64,000 nt of DNA from Pseudoalteromonas rubra (GCF_005887115.1 NZ_PNCJ01000005.1:434001-498000); one strand, 5' to 3'; counted from the stretch's first letter, positions 17,519 through 28,000 are shown. Translations and numbers: made by a program. Notes: a model not told the origin generated them from the letters alone.

Positions 17519-17656
17519 GTCATCCCGGCCAACGAGCCGGGAACCATGCTACATCCAGCTCGAATGCAACATATAGCTGTCTGGATTTTCAGATATCGCT
17601 CAAAATTTCCAAACCGCGTCGCCTGTACGTAGATCCCGCATCAAGTGCGGGATGAC
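17519..17656. repeat. MITE-like palindromic element, copy 3
   Basis: 138 bp from GTCATCCCG to CGGGATGAC, with both conserved palindromes at the ends and a diverged middle. It sits directly behind cassette 2. The 17507-17809 gap holds no gene. Confidence 0.75.
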
Positions 17657-17745
17657 GAGGAGTGGTGCAGGATGACGGAGTGTAGAGTTAACGCAGTGTA
17701 ATTTTATCGCCTGTGCCAGCGTTCCCCCAGCTCCTCACCTGCTCT

Positions 17746-17775
17746 CATCATCCCGGCCAACGAGCCCGGAACCAT
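17746..17775. repeat. Single left-end palindrome of the MITE-like family
   Basis: atcatcccggccaacgagcc followed by cggaacca: the left end only, slightly degraded, close to copy 3. Confidence 0.6.
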
Positions 17776-17809
17776 CAACAACCTTTAGAGCTACGAGCCC
17801 AACAACCGC

Positions 17810-18928
17810 CTAAAATCGATGTGCTGTTAGCCTTTGTCTTGTCAATTGTGCGTAACTGTTCGCGAATTGGCCTGCTCCGGTCTCAAATATGGATTGGATC
17901 TGACTGTTTCTAAGTAGATTGCAAGGGTTCTTTTGCTCTAGCCGCATGTAATGCTTCAGCTGGGCTCGTCCGCGTTGCGAGCTCATTAGGTAATACATAA
18001 ATGCCCAACTGCTTTTGTACATTCGGCTTTGTGCTTTACCCCGCCAGGAGCCGGCAGCCTCAAACAAGCTATTGGGGTGCACCAAAGTACCCACCAGATA
18101 ATCGTTACGCACCCAGGACCTATTGGGTTTTAATTTGCTCAGGTTCATCGAGGTTTCTATGTACTCAAAATATTCTGCTATTCCCTCGTTAAACCAACGC
18201 GGCGAGTTACCCAGTACTGCCTGATTAATCGCATGAACCGCTTCATGCACCGCAGTGCGCATGGCCTGTGCTTCGTTACGATATTCAACGACAGCGACAT
18301 TGTGCTTAGACACGTAAATTCCCTGATTACCCTTCGGGCTGGCACCTAAAACGTCAAGCATCTTAATATAGGCGCTACGATTATTAGCAACGACTATACG
18401 CAACTTCACTTTACGCATCGCCTCAAGACCAATTATCCCGCTATATGTGCGAAACACAGCATTAAGCTTTGCCTCCAGACGATTACGGAAGTCAGTACTC
18501 TGAGCACCGGGATCCAGATCCAGCTCAAAATAATCCAGCGCCTGATTTGATTTAAACCGATATTGCATCGCCCCCTGCTCTGGTGGCCGGTCACTATAAT
18601 GCGTGATCCCTCTTTCATCCTGCCAGGTGTAAATACCGTCGGCGATTTGAATTTTCACTTTGCCAAGAGAAGCGCTGTTACATTGGAACAAAACCGGTGT
18701 GCCGCATGAAGTATGCTCCGAATGTTCAGCCTCGGGCTCGTTTGACGTATATCGCGTTGTAGTTTGGGTACTGTACAGTGGCTGACTTGTTTCAGGTGCG
18801 GTTTGATTCTGCATGTCAGGCAGGGGAAAGATGTTCACACCGAAAAAATCGGCGATTAATGCACGATTCATATACACTGCAAACAATACGAATACCAGCA
18901 ACAGCAGGTTCGATATCCAGTCTTTCAT
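17810..18928 (-). CDS. DUF4124 and zincin (peptidase MA-like) domain protein
   Basis: 372 aa. An N-terminal hydrophobic segment (about 5-20) anchors it in the membrane or exports it. Residues about 97-118 are a DUF4124 motif (IYTWQDERGITHYSDRPP). The C-terminal domain has the zinc-protease signature H228-EAV-H232 with the downstream NEGIAEYFE block that supplies the third ligand (E252), as in DUF1570/peptidase-MA proteins. It is probably a periplasmic metalloprotease or a relative; the substrate is unknown. Monocistronic. Confidence 0.75.
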   Translation of the reverse strand: MKDWISNLLLLVFVLFAVYMNRALIADFFGVNIFPLPDMQNQTAPETSQPLYSTQTTTRYTSNEPEAEHSEHTSCGTPVLFQCNSASLGKVKIQIADGIYTWQDERGITHYSDRPPEQGAMQYRFKSNQALDYFELDLDPGAQSTDFRNRLEAKLNAVFRTYSGIIGLEAMRKVKLRIVVANNRSAYIKMLDVLGASPKGNQGIYVSKHNVAVVEYRNEAQAMRTAVHEAVHAINQAVLGNSPRWFNEGIAEYFEYIETSMNLSKLKPNRSWVRNDYLVGTLVHPNSLFEAAGSWRGKAQSRMYKSSWAFMYYLMSSQRGRAQLKHYMRLEQKNPCNLLRNSQIQSIFETGAGQFANSYAQLTRQRLTAHRF

Positions 18929-19028
18929 TTATTAGAGCGCCTCCTTGGCGACTGAAGTAGTTATGTAGAAGATGATACACGATGAATAATCGATAAAGGT
19001 ACTACTCTACTGGATTAACACCATTGTT

Positions 19029-19841
19029 TTATCTGCCTTTTGCCGACGTATTCCAGTGCTCTCTTATTTGTTGATATCGGCCAGTCTGAACCAGTTTTGT
19101 GAGACTGGCGTTAAACTCATCCCTTAGCTGAGCATCGGCAAATGCGACGTAAAACCACAGCGGATTGTTTTCAAAAGGTAATAGCACTTTGCCCCATTGT
19201 TTATTAATGAACACAGAAGACGACTGATTAAGTTCAGACAGGTGCCAGTGTAGTAGTGTGTCGTCAATCAAAATCACATCACACTTACCGTTTAGCCAGT
19301 CAATAACCTGGTCGCGCTGCTTTGAAAACTCCAGATAATCTTCTTTTCCGGCCACTATTTCATTCAGTTTGAGGTGCTCAGACGCATTTTGCCATGCGCA
19401 AATGCTATGACTGGCTAAATCTTGCATCGAGTTAAGGATAAAGTCTGGGTTGCGGCTATGTATTGCATAATTGCTGTAAGAGATAAAAGGAACAGAGTAA
19501 TGCAATCCGGGCTGAGCGCGAGACATTTCAACGGCTACATCAATATCCCCACGCTCGACCAGGCGTTTCATCCGTTTGATTGAGACAAACAATGTTTTGT
19601 ATTGCCACCCAAGCGGCTCGGCTGCCTGTTTAAATAACTCAACACTGATCCCAGAGCCACTGCGCTCATCCACATAAGGCGGGCGGCTAAGACCAAAAGC
19701 CACCTTAAGCTCTTTTGCAAATGTATCATGGCAAACGAGTAACAGGTTTGAAGTTATAAGCAGTTTAATCAGAAACTTAAAACCATCAGCCATATTAAGA
19801 AAGTGCCTTGTCGGAACTGATTCTAAGCTTGAGTTTAGCAT
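19029..19841 (-). CDS. Family 3 extracellular solute-binding-like protein
   Basis: 270 aa from the ATG at 19841, which has GGGGAA upstream; a GTG at 19856 and an ATG at 19793 are alternatives. With the last, the signal peptide (FKFLIKLLITSNLLLVCHDTFA) would have the usual length. The mature part has the periplasmic SBP_bac_3 fold: LKVAFGLSRPPYVDERSGSGISVELFKQAAEPLGW, then RGDIDVAVEMSRAQPG, and the late LTKLVQTGRYQQIREHW. No ABC permease or ATPase is adjacent, so it may act as a sensor or orphan binding protein, as is common in marine gammaproteobacteria. Confidence 0.78.
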   Translation of the reverse strand: MLNSSLESVPTRHFLNMADGFKFLIKLLITSNLLLVCHDTFAKELKVAFGLSRPPYVDERSGSGISVELFKQAAEPLGWQYKTLFVSIKRMKRLVERGDIDVAVEMSRAQPGLHYSVPFISYSNYAIHSRNPDFILNSMQDLASHSICAWQNASEHLKLNEIVAGKEDYLEFSKQRDQVIDWLNGKCDVILIDDTLLHWHLSELNQSSSVFINKQWGKVLLPFENNPLWFYVAFADAQLRDEFNASLTKLVQTGRYQQIREHWNTSAKGR

Positions 19842-19905
19842 AGAATTCCCCAACACTCCGCCAACGCCAGCATCTTGGCTTTTTTGTTGATAGCAATTTA
19901 CTTAA

Positions 19906-20808
19906 CTAAGTGACATTGCTATCACCTTTCATAAACTGCGCAATAAGCCAATTTCTAAATGCCTGAACCTTTGGCCATGCAAAATGAGCAGCAGGCGCAA
20001 CCAGATAGTACTTGTAACGACACGGCCACGAAAAGTGCGGATACACATCAAGCTGGCCTAAAGAGATAGCCTGTTCTAACAAGCTTTTACGTAGCATGGC
20101 TGCACCCTGCCCGGCAACGGCAGCCTGTAGCACCAAAGCAGCGTTATCTATGCCCATCTGGCTGGGTTTCGGCTCACGATTTCCCAAGTTATGATTCAGT
20201 GCTGTCCAGGCCTGCTGTGCGTCAGGGCAGATATCCTGAATAAACGGCAATGACGCCAGTTGCGCTTTTAAAGATTTATCAGGGTCGATCAACCCGGGTT
20301 TATACACCAACAGTACTGAGTCTTCAGCGATTAGTTCGCTTTTTAACCCCGGATACTCGCCCAGCCCAAACCGAATACCAATATCTGCGTCGCCATTTCG
20401 AAAGTCGGCCTGAGCGTCGCTGGGGTCTATACGCAACTGCAGGTGCGGATTCACCTGATTGAACAAGGGCATTTTGGGTAGTAGCCAGCAAGTTGCGAAT
20501 GACGACAATACTGACAGATTAAGTACATTGGGCTGAGGCTCAGCCTGAAGTGCCTCTATCCCCTGTTCTATCTGGGTAAACGCCTGCGTAAGATGTGGCA
20601 GCAATGCCATACCTTCGCGGGTAAGCGTAACTTTTCTAACCTGACGGTCGAACAGCTCGCACCCCAAAGCCGATTCCAAAGCCCTGATCTGCTGGCTTAT
20701 CGCCGCCTGGGTCACAAACAACGCCTCTGCCGCGAGCTTAAAGCTCCCCAACTGCGCTGCAACACGAAAGTACCATAACCCTTTAAATGGCGGCATTTTG
20801 TACGCCAT
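19906..20808 (-). CDS. LysR-family transcriptional regulator (GcvA-like)
   Basis: 300 aa from the ATG at 20808 with AGGTG upstream (an ATG at 20820 is possible). The N-terminal winged HTH is clear: FRVAAQLGSFKLAAEALFVTQAAISQQIRALESALGCELFDR. The effector domain resembles GcvA/AmpR-type regulators (ADIGIRFGLGEYPGL). It is divergent from the small secreted protein at 20921, with only 112 bp between the starts; LysR proteins often control the divergent gene, so this is the first target to suspect. Confidence 0.88.
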   Translation of the reverse strand: MAYKMPPFKGLWYFRVAAQLGSFKLAAEALFVTQAAISQQIRALESALGCELFDRQVRKVTLTREGMALLPHLTQAFTQIEQGIEALQAEPQPNVLNLSVLSSFATCWLLPKMPLFNQVNPHLQLRIDPSDAQADFRNGDADIGIRFGLGEYPGLKSELIAEDSVLLVYKPGLIDPDKSLKAQLASLPFIQDICPDAQQAWTALNHNLGNREPKPSQMGIDNAALVLQAAVAGQGAAMLRKSLLEQAISLGQLDVYPHFSWPCRYKYYLVAPAAHFAWPKVQAFRNWLIAQFMKGDSNVT

Positions 20809-20920
20809 CAGGCACCTCATAATTAAGTTTTTCTTAACTATAGAAAACAATTCCTCGTTTGTCAGCTCAGTGTCACAGGTTAATACTTGCAGCTGTAAAA
20901 CACAGAACAGGAGCAAAATA

Positions 20921-21241
20921 ATGAAAGCTTATCTATTACGAGTCTTTGTATTAATTGGTTTACTGGTAAGTAACGGTGTATATGCCCAATCGACCGTTAT
21001 GGCAGACAAGGTCTATACCAGCGAGGGGTATCCATACAAAAACTTAATTATGAAAGCCGAACGGGTAGAGCTGATCTACAGCGAAGAAGGTAGCACAACC
21101 ACCTGCCGTGTTAAGGTGCATTCCAACAACCAAGTACTGGAAAGCAAAAACGTCAGCGTATCCCAACAGGATTTTAGCAATGCCCCAATCACCCAGTGTC
21201 TGGCACGTAAAACAGCAAAAGCGTTTCTCGGTCAGCTTTAG
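20921..21241 (+). CDS. Small secreted hypothetical protein, 106 aa
   Basis: The ATG at 20921 has AGGAG seven bases upstream; longer readings to 20798 would run into the shared promoter. Residues 1-22 form a signal peptide (LLRVFVLIGLLVSNGVYA). The mature protein of about 84 residues has two cysteines (TTCRVKVH and ITQCLAR), likely one disulfide, and alternating short strands. Unknown family. Divergent from the LysR gene, which may regulate it. Confidence 0.7.
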   Translation: MKAYLLRVFVLIGLLVSNGVYAQSTVMADKVYTSEGYPYKNLIMKAERVELIYSEEGSTTTCRVKVHSNNQVLESKNVSVSQQDFSNAPITQCLARKTAKAFLGQL

Positions 21242-21527
21242 ATGGTTTTTGCGTGACACGCAGAAATACACAAGGCTAGAAAATAACACCACTGCACACC
21301 CCTTTCATCATCCAACATAGTCGTCATCCCGGCCAACGAGCCGGGAACCACCCTACGGAGTGCAGAGTTAATGCGATGTCGTTTGCTCACCAGTGACAAA
21401 GCCCCCCATTCCACACCTCTTCTCGTCATCCCGGCCAACGAGCCGGGAACCATCCAACGGAGTGTAGAGTTAGTGCGATGTCGTTTGCTCACCAGTGTCA
21501 AAGACCCACGATTCCACACCTCTTCTC

Positions 21528-21654
21528 GTCATCCCGGCCAACGAGCCGGGAACCACCCAAAGTACAACTCGAACCGAACAGATATTCAGATATGACTTTA
21601 ACTTCGCCAAACCGAGTCGCCGGTAAGTAGATCCCGCATCAAGCGCGGGATGAC
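21528..21654. repeat. MITE-like palindromic element, copy 4
   Basis: 127 bp from GTCATCCCG to CGGGATGAC; the inner arm reads CATCAAGCGCGGG (one base changed). Part of the 194-bp tandem unit. Confidence 0.8.
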
Positions 21655-21721
21655 GGAGTGTGAAGTCAATACGGTCGTTTGCTCACCAGTGTCAAAGACC
21701 CACAATTCCACACCTCTTCTC

Positions 21722-21848
21722 GTCATCCCGGCCAACGAGCCGGGAACCACCCAAAGTACCACTCGAACCGAACAGATATTCAGATATGACTTTAACTTCG
21801 CCAAACCGAGTCGCCGGTAAGTAGATCCCGCATCAAGTGCGGGATGAC
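21722..21848. repeat. MITE-like palindromic element, copy 5
   Basis: 127 bp, almost identical to copy 4, exactly 194 bp further on. It arose by tandem duplication rather than by new insertion. Confidence 0.8.
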
Positions 21849-21982
21849 GGAGTGTGGTGTCAATACGGTCGTTTGCTCACCAGTCCCAAAGACCCCTGGT
21901 TCCACACAGCCTGATAGCTGGTCCCCATCAAATGCAGAAAAAGAGATATTAAAAAACAATCGCTGGCGCAGGTTTAAACCAG

Positions 21983-22252
21983 CTAAGGTGGGTTATCTGG
22001 GTCTTTGCGCCAGTCGTAGTTCCGGGCTTCAAATAGATTTTTATTTATATCGACCGTTTTATGTGGCGTGGTCAACTCTCCGCTCAACCATGCCTGGGTC
22101 AGAGAACCATCTTGATTGGCCATTATTTTAAAGCACGGGGCGCAGCGTAAGTTTGATTGCTGACTATATTCAAAGTGCTGAGCTGCCCAGCTCTTGGGTT
22201 TGTAGGAAAACATGCCGGCTAATGCCTGTCTGAATTTACTAAACATGCTCAC
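21983..22252 (-). CDS. Hypothetical protein, 89 aa
   Basis: Starts 11 bp after the UPF0149-like gene on the same strand and is probably co-transcribed. It has a CxxC pair (LRCAPCFKI), which could bind a metal or form a disulfide, and a charged C-terminus ending WRKDPDNPP. No signal peptide or membrane segment. Family not recognised. Confidence 0.6.
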   Translation of the reverse strand: MSMFSKFRQALAGMFSYKPKSWAAQHFEYSQQSNLRCAPCFKIMANQDGSLTQAWLSGELTTPHKTVDINKNLFEARNYDWRKDPDNPP

Positions 22253-22263
22253 CTGATTGCAGC

Positions 22264-23514
22264 CTATTTTTGCCTGAGCCAGAACAAACTGCCCTCTACA
22301 CTCAGCCAGGCTTTTTTGCCGCCCGCTTCAAGGTAGTAATCGACTTCTTCTTCGCTGCCTGGCAAGTAGGTGTCCAGGTAAGGTTTTGCTTTTTTCTGCC
22401 CCGTAGCAACCATCTGAAAATGGCTGTTATAGTCTTTCAGTGCTCTTTTAGCCTCACGACTGTGTGCAGAGTCGCCCTCTGTGGCAAACAACATAAGTGC
22501 ATGAGTGGCCTGAGTAAAGGTAGAGCATTCACTAAACTGGCCCAGATAATCTCTAAGCTGTGCCCAGTCTTGCATGACAATCAGGCAATTGAGCAATACA
22601 TAGCGATTTCCCTGATTATCATTTGGGTTGAGTTGCAACAAATCCTGAAGCTCTTTAGCTGCCTTATCTGCATGCCCGTAAGACAAGTTTAAATGCGCCC
22701 GCTTTGCCCGTAACATCATATAGGGCCGGGTTTCGTGCATTTTCCAGAATACCCCCATGTTTTCGGTGACAAAATCTGGGGTGATCATATTGGCCTCAAA
22801 CTTTTCGACCAGACCATCAAACTCTGCAATCGCGTCCTCATCGTCACGATCTAACACTTCTTCGAGCATCTCATTGAATACTTCGTTGGCCTGCTCCAGC
22901 ATTTCCTCATCGGTAATACCGTACTCGCCCAGCACCTCGACCATATCGTCGGCAAATCGCATCGCATAAGCGGTATTAGCAACATAGGTTGGGATCATTC
23001 GACGTTGCTTAATGAGCACCTTTGCAAAGTCGCTCTCACCATCATCAAACTCTTTTTGGGCCTTTTCATAACTGGTAAAGCCCCTCAGGACCTCTTTAAG
23101 CCATTGTAACTGCTGACGCTGCTCCGCATTAATATGCTCCATATTAATCCAGGTAAGTGCGCGCAGCATACCCATGCAATAAAGAGGCAGTGGCTTACCT
23201 GTCTGTAAACTTTCCTGCGGATCAGACTTAGACAACACACAAGACTTAGGCAAAGCGTTATCGTCTCGTATCATTTTGCGCATGCAAATAGCCTGAAAGT
23301 CCATTACGGCTTCTAACGGTTTCGTATTGTCGAGCTCATAGTGACCAAATAAGTGCTCAAGCCATTCACTTGGCAAAGGAGGTTGCAAAGCAACACCCAG
23401 CCCCATTAAATATCCCTCAATGTAAAGAATATCTGGTTGGAGCTCACTATTTGCCGAGAGGGCTTTAACAGCCTTTTTAATCAACTGAATAGACATAGAA
23501 ATTTGTTTTTGCAT
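22264..23514 (-). CDS. UPF0149 (YecA/YgfB)-like protein with TPR-like C-terminal part
   Basis: 416 aa. The N-terminal half has the YgfB/YecA-type pattern (ILYIEGYLMGLGVALQPPLPSEWLEHLFG, then acidic helices around MVEVLGEYGITDEEMLEQANEVF). Residues about 270-350 look like helix-turn-helix TPR repeats (AKRAHLNLSYGHADKAAKELQDLLQLNPND). Probably cytosolic; the role is unknown. An internal start at the second Met (23496) is possible. It heads a small unit with the 89-aa protein downstream. Confidence 0.65.
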   Translation of the reverse strand: MQKQISMSIQLIKKAVKALSANSELQPDILYIEGYLMGLGVALQPPLPSEWLEHLFGHYELDNTKPLEAVMDFQAICMRKMIRDDNALPKSCVLSKSDPQESLQTGKPLPLYCMGMLRALTWINMEHINAEQRQQLQWLKEVLRGFTSYEKAQKEFDDGESDFAKVLIKQRRMIPTYVANTAYAMRFADDMVEVLGEYGITDEEMLEQANEVFNEMLEEVLDRDDEDAIAEFDGLVEKFEANMITPDFVTENMGVFWKMHETRPYMMLRAKRAHLNLSYGHADKAAKELQDLLQLNPNDNQGNRYVLLNCLIVMQDWAQLRDYLGQFSECSTFTQATHALMLFATEGDSAHSREAKRALKDYNSHFQMVATGQKKAKPYLDTYLPGSEEEVDYYLEAGGKKAWLSVEGSLFWLRQK

Positions 23515-23674
23515 AAGTTTAGAGTGTTATACCGCCCAGCAGCGCGAAGGTAAAGGCATTAACCATTAAATAACAGCTGTTATACAAAAAAAGCGTCTAT
23601 TCGGTCATTAAGTATGCACTTACGCAGCAATAAAGATGGCTAGCCTTGTATAAGCTTGTGAATATTCAACACAG

Positions 23675-23711
23675 AAAAAGAGCAATGCCACACAGGGAGC
23701 CTGGCATTGCT
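23675..23711 (-). terminator. Rho-independent terminator of microprotein C
   Basis: Perfect 10-bp stem AGCAATGCCA / TGGCATTGCT with an 11-base loop, followed on the minus strand by CTTTTTC. It ends the unit of the microprotein at 23753-23884. Confidence 0.8.
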
Positions 23712-23752
23712 AAAAGGCCATCTGAATACAGATGGTTCACATGAGACAGGAA

Positions 23753-23884
23753 TTAGCACACACCTGTTTTCAACATGGTGTACATAGAGCTGACCAGGCC
23801 ACCCGCAATTAACTTAGTCGCAGGTTCACCCAGTTCAGAGTCATCCAGCTTTTTGATGACTTTTTTATTCAATTTAACCTGCAT
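23753..23884 (-). CDS. GG-leader microprotein C, 43 aa
   Basis: A very strong GGAGGT stands before the ATG at 23884. The product is MQVKLNKKVIKKLDD...IAGG and then only 14 residues, LVSSMYTMLKTGVC, with one terminal Cys. The leader follows the same plan as the other microproteins here: basic Lys-rich start, KKL, a polar stretch, then (V/I)AGG. The core is among the smallest of the set, in the size range of a signalling peptide. It has its own terminator, so it is expressed as a discrete gene or at the end of a short unit with microprotein D. Confidence 0.65.
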   Translation of the reverse strand: MQVKLNKKVIKKLDDSELGEPATKLIAGGLVSSMYTMLKTGVC

Positions 23885-24035
23885 CCTTTACCTCCAAAAA
23901 ATCCGTATAACACCTTAGCTCATAAATCGTACTAACAAAGCAGCTATAAACACCGGCTTGCGCTTATTACACTCAATACAACTCGCTTAGGCATTTAAAA
24001 CAACGCTGTCATTTAATCTAAAAACTCAATGAGTA

Positions 24036-24194
24036 TTAGCAATAGCGCTGAGATGTTGCAGGTGTATAACACGGTCCGTTATAGCTGTTAGAACCACCCG
24101 CTATCTTATTTGTAAGCAACTTATTCACTGCTGCGTTGTCCAGATTTTTAATGACTTTTTTGCTCAGGTTTAGCGTCATTTTTTTAGTTTTCAT
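24036..24194 (-). CDS. GG-leader microprotein D, 52 aa
   Basis: ATG at 24194 with AAGGA upstream (a second ATG at 24179 gives 47 aa). The leader MTLNLSKKVIKNLDN...NKIAGG resembles that of microprotein C; the core is SNSYNGPCYTPATSQRYC, 18 residues with two cysteines that could form a ring. It lies 151 bp upstream of microprotein C on the same strand. No modification enzyme or exporter is nearby. The upstream gap 24195-24560 is AT-rich and shows no other gene. Confidence 0.65.
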   Translation of the reverse strand: MKTKKMTLNLSKKVIKNLDNAAVNKLLTNKIAGGSNSYNGPCYTPATSQRYC

Positions 24195-24560
24195 TGTTTT
24201 TCCTTAGTGGCCGTGATGAATAAATTCATGTTTTATTAAGTGACATCCACAGCGTACAGCGCCATTGTTCATCTCGCTCGCTATACCCGCTATGTTTTCA
24301 CAAAGTCGATGCCACCTCAATTACATGAGGTTACAATATAACCATATTAAGGGTACATGAAAAAGCCTGTCGATATTAGATTTTGGTCTTATATCAACCA
24401 GGGCAAGGGCTGACCACAAAAATCAGTAAAGGAACTTAACTCAAAAAAAGCTATAAAACGCAGGGCAAAAAGAAACTTAAAAAAAGGCCGCAAACGCAGC
24501 CCAATATTCACTATTAAAGTGTCGCCAAACCTGGCGGCAATACGACCAAAAGCGCAGCTA

Positions 24561-24875
24561 TTAGTAGTTTACGCAGGTAACCGTTTCAAGCAGTGCATAA
24601 CACTGATTTTTTGAACCACTGTCTTTTTGCACCCACTTTGTGCCACCGGCATAACGGGCAAAAGTAGACTCATCTTCACCACACTTAGTGGTAAAACCAA
24701 TTGCATCGTCAAAACCATTTACGTGGCAGTAGCCATACGCATTGTAGGCACTCGCCCATACATCCAGTTTTACCGAGCTATTTGCATATACGCCAACGTC
24801 ATCCAGTACCACTCCTTGTGCCATAGAAGAAAACGCACACGTACTCAATGCCGCAGCAATAATCAGCTTTTTCAT
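24561..24875 (-). CDS. Small secreted Cys-containing protein, 104 aa
   Basis: Clear signal peptide (KKLIIAAALSTCAFSSMA, cut after about residue 19). The mature protein has four cysteines (YGYCHVN, TTKCGED, KNQCYAL, TVTCVNY), so two disulfides are likely in the periplasm or outside. Rich in Tyr, Ala and Gly. Family not recognised. Single gene with a typical AAGGATTAAG leader. Confidence 0.65.
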   Translation of the reverse strand: MKKLIIAAALSTCAFSSMAQGVVLDDVGVYANSSVKLDVWASAYNAYGYCHVNGFDDAIGFTTKCGEDESTFARYAGGTKWVQKDSGSKNQCYALLETVTCVNY

Positions 24876-25087
24876 TTCTTAATCCTTTTACTTATTTTTA
24901 GTGTTTAGTTAGCGGGTAATTTGCTACCCAAGCTGATGGTAAAGTGAGCAGATTTAAATTTTGCTGCATAAATATGAATAAAGAGTTACTGGAATTGCAT
25001 GCAAAACAAACTTAAGCTCTTTATCGAACAACATAAAGCCTTTAAACTAGCTGGGTTTCAAGCACATAAAAACAATAAGGATAACCC

Positions 25088-28000
25088 GTGCAGCAGTTTG
25101 GCATTTACGAACAATTGATCACTCAGGTGGTAGAGCAGCAACTTGACCGAGAACGCTTTTATGTCGGCGAACGTCAGTTAGAAAGCGGCGAAGCGGCCAT
25201 CTGGTTATCACGTTTCATGTCAAAGCTGATGCAACTTGCTATCGACAGCATCCCCACAGGGGACAAAAACCGCCTTGAGCAACAGATCCAACTTGCTAAT
25301 AAGTTTGTTTTCTGGCTTAAAGATCAACTAAGTGAGGCGCAATGTATTGAAGAGAACTTAGTTGATACAAAGGGGAAAATACTCACGGCACTGTTCGACA
25401 AACGTAACCCCTTAGCGGCAGACTTGGAACAATATAGCGATGCCATCTTTCCTCAAACAGGACTGACACAAAGTGAGTTATTCTCTGGCGCCAATGCCGG
25501 TTTATCTTTAGAAAGCGAGCTAAAGCGAGAAATACAATCAGCAGACACAATATACTGGCTGGTCTCTTTTATACGCTGGACAGGGATCCGCATATTCAAA
25601 GATGTGCTACATGACTTCACCCGTAGCGGCAAACAGTTAAAGATCATTACCACTTCATATATGGGGGCAACAGATCAGCGCGCAATCGACTTTTTGGCAG
25701 CTTTACCAAACACCGAAGTTAAAATCAGCTACAACACGCGCCAGGAAAGGCTTCACGCCAAGTCTTATTTATTTTTGCGTAACAACGGTTTTCATACTGG
25801 GTATATTGGTTCATCTAACCTCTCATACTCTGCGCTGTCAAACGGGCTTGAGTGGAACCTGAAGATCACCAACCAGGAAATTCCGCATATAATTAAAAAG
25901 TCACTCAGCACGTTTGAAACCTACTGGGAATCCGACGAATTTGAGTTATATACAGGTCAGGAAACCTGCAAGCAGAAACTTAAAACCGCCCTGTCAGGCA
26001 ACAAAGATCAAATCAGTGATACCAGCAGTCACTATTATTTTGACTTGGCACCTAAGCCTCACCAGCGCACCATACTTGATAAACTCAGTGCAGAGCGAAT
26101 GCTGCACAAGCGTACTAAAAACCTGGTAGTGGCAGCAACCGGCACTGGTAAAACACTAATTTCCGCGTTCGACTTCCAGAGATTTATTAAAGACAAACCG
26201 GATGCCAACATACTCTTTGTGGCGCATCGCGAAGAAATATTAAAACAAGCCCGAGGCGCCTTCAGAGCCGTTTTAAAAGACAACCAGTTTGGCGAGCTTT
26301 GGGTGGGCAACCATAAGCCAGATAGCTACCGACAGCTATTTGCTTCAGTACAAGCACTTAACAACCAGCTAGATTCTTTAAACCTGACGGCCGATTACTT
26401 TGACTACATCGTTATCGACGAAGTGCACCATATTACAGCACGTAGCTATCGCGATATTTTAGCGCACTTTAAACCGCATATATTGCTGGGACTCACAGCC
26501 ACACCAGAGCGACAAGATGGTGGCAATATACTCAATGATTTTGGTGGAATAATTGCAGCAGAACTACGATTGCCAGAGGCCATAAACCAACGACATTTAT
26601 GCCCTTTTCATTACTTTGCGGTAGATGATGACACTGACTTGCGCACCATTCCCTGGAAACAAGGCCGTTATGAAATAGCCGCACTCACACAACTTTATAC
26701 GTATAACGACCAAAGAGCGCGTAAGATTATCGCCAATATGCAGGATATCCTCGTTAACGTGCATAAAATCAAAGCGCTGGCATTTTGTGTAAGTAAAGTT
26801 CACGCTGAGTTTATGGCAAAGCAATTCAATTTAAATGGCATAAACGCAAATGTTTTAACCAGCGATAACACCCAAGAAAGACACACAATGCAAACCGCTT
26901 TGAGAAACGGTGACATCAATATTTTGTGTGTGGTCGATATTTTTAACGAGGGTGTCGATATTCCAGAAGTTGATACGCTGCTGTTCCTGCGTCCAACAGA
27001 AAGTCTCACGCTGTTTTTACAGCAACTAGGACGAGGTTTACGCCTTAGTAATAACGAAAAAGAATGCTGCACCGTGCTCGATTTTGTTGGCAATGCCAGG
27101 CCAGAATACGATTTTGCAGCCAAGTTCAGAGCCCTCATTGGCAAAACAAACACGGCGATTGGACATGAAATTAAAGACGGATTTCCGCATTTACCGCTCG
27201 GTTGTCGCATTGAACTACAAAAACAAAGCAAAGAAGTTATCCTCGATAATATTCGTAAGGCAACGAATGACTTAAACAGGCTCAGAGCTTTAGTTAATCG
27301 CTTTACACAAGACACCAACCTGCCATTAACCCTGGCCAATTTCCTAAAAGTAAACCCTAGCGTCACGCTTGAAGACCTCTATAAGCCAACACAACCTGGA
27401 GTCAGCCGTTGGCATAGCCTCACTCAACCTGAACTGGTCGAGCGTGAATTATCGCTGATTAAGGCTTATAACCGGGCAATCAATACCCAACTGCTGGCAT
27501 GTAACTCACTGACCTATCTGAGCTTTTTGCGTGCTTTGTGCGACAATCACTTTGATATGTCGCAAATCACTCAGTTTGATAGCAAAACAAAAGATGCGAT
27601 AGCTATGATGGCGTTTTACAACTTTTGGGAAACGCCACAGAATCAGGCAAACTCAAAGTCTGTGGCCGAGAGCCTCCAAGCATTGGCTCATCCCGTTCTA
27701 ACAACCGAGCTAAGAGACGTTTTGTCTATTTTGCTCAATCGTATCGAACACATAGAACGGCCATTGTCGTCTTTACCAAACAAAGCTTTGCAACTACACA
27801 GCCGATATACCCGCGAGCAGATCTTTGCGGCCATGGGCGAACACACGTTTGAAAAACGTTCATCAGCAAGGGAAGGCGTGAAAGAGTTCAAGTCTCTGAA
27901 TATTGAAATTTTGTTTGTCACTTTAAATAAGTGCGAAAAAGTTTACTCACCCACCACTCTGTATAACGATTACGCCATCAGCCCTACCCTTTTCCACTGG

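Larger units (their letters stand above)
21323..21890. repeat. Repeat array with a 194-bp tandem duplication containing palindromic elements
   Basis: A 194-bp unit beginning TCGTTTGCTCACCAGT starts at 21481 and 21675 and begins a third time at 21869; a 102-bp short unit starts at 21379. Each unit holds an almost identical MITE-like element. Left-end palindromes alone occur at 21323-21350 and 21425-21452. The whole gap 21242-21982 has no supported gene; open frames there are read through the repeats. Confidence 0.85.

Noticed and set aside
17470..17520. A second Gly-rich microprotein after cassette 2
   Set aside because: The ATG and ribosome site of cassette 1 are not present here and no frame gives a similar peptide.
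21238..21804. Open frames through the repeat array
   Set aside because: They read the palindromes and the 194-bp repeats; their proteins are made of the same repeated words in different orders.
21323..21848. Possible CRISPR array
   Set aside because: The repeated units are palindromes with unequal spacing, the spacers are themselves repeated, and no cas gene is near.
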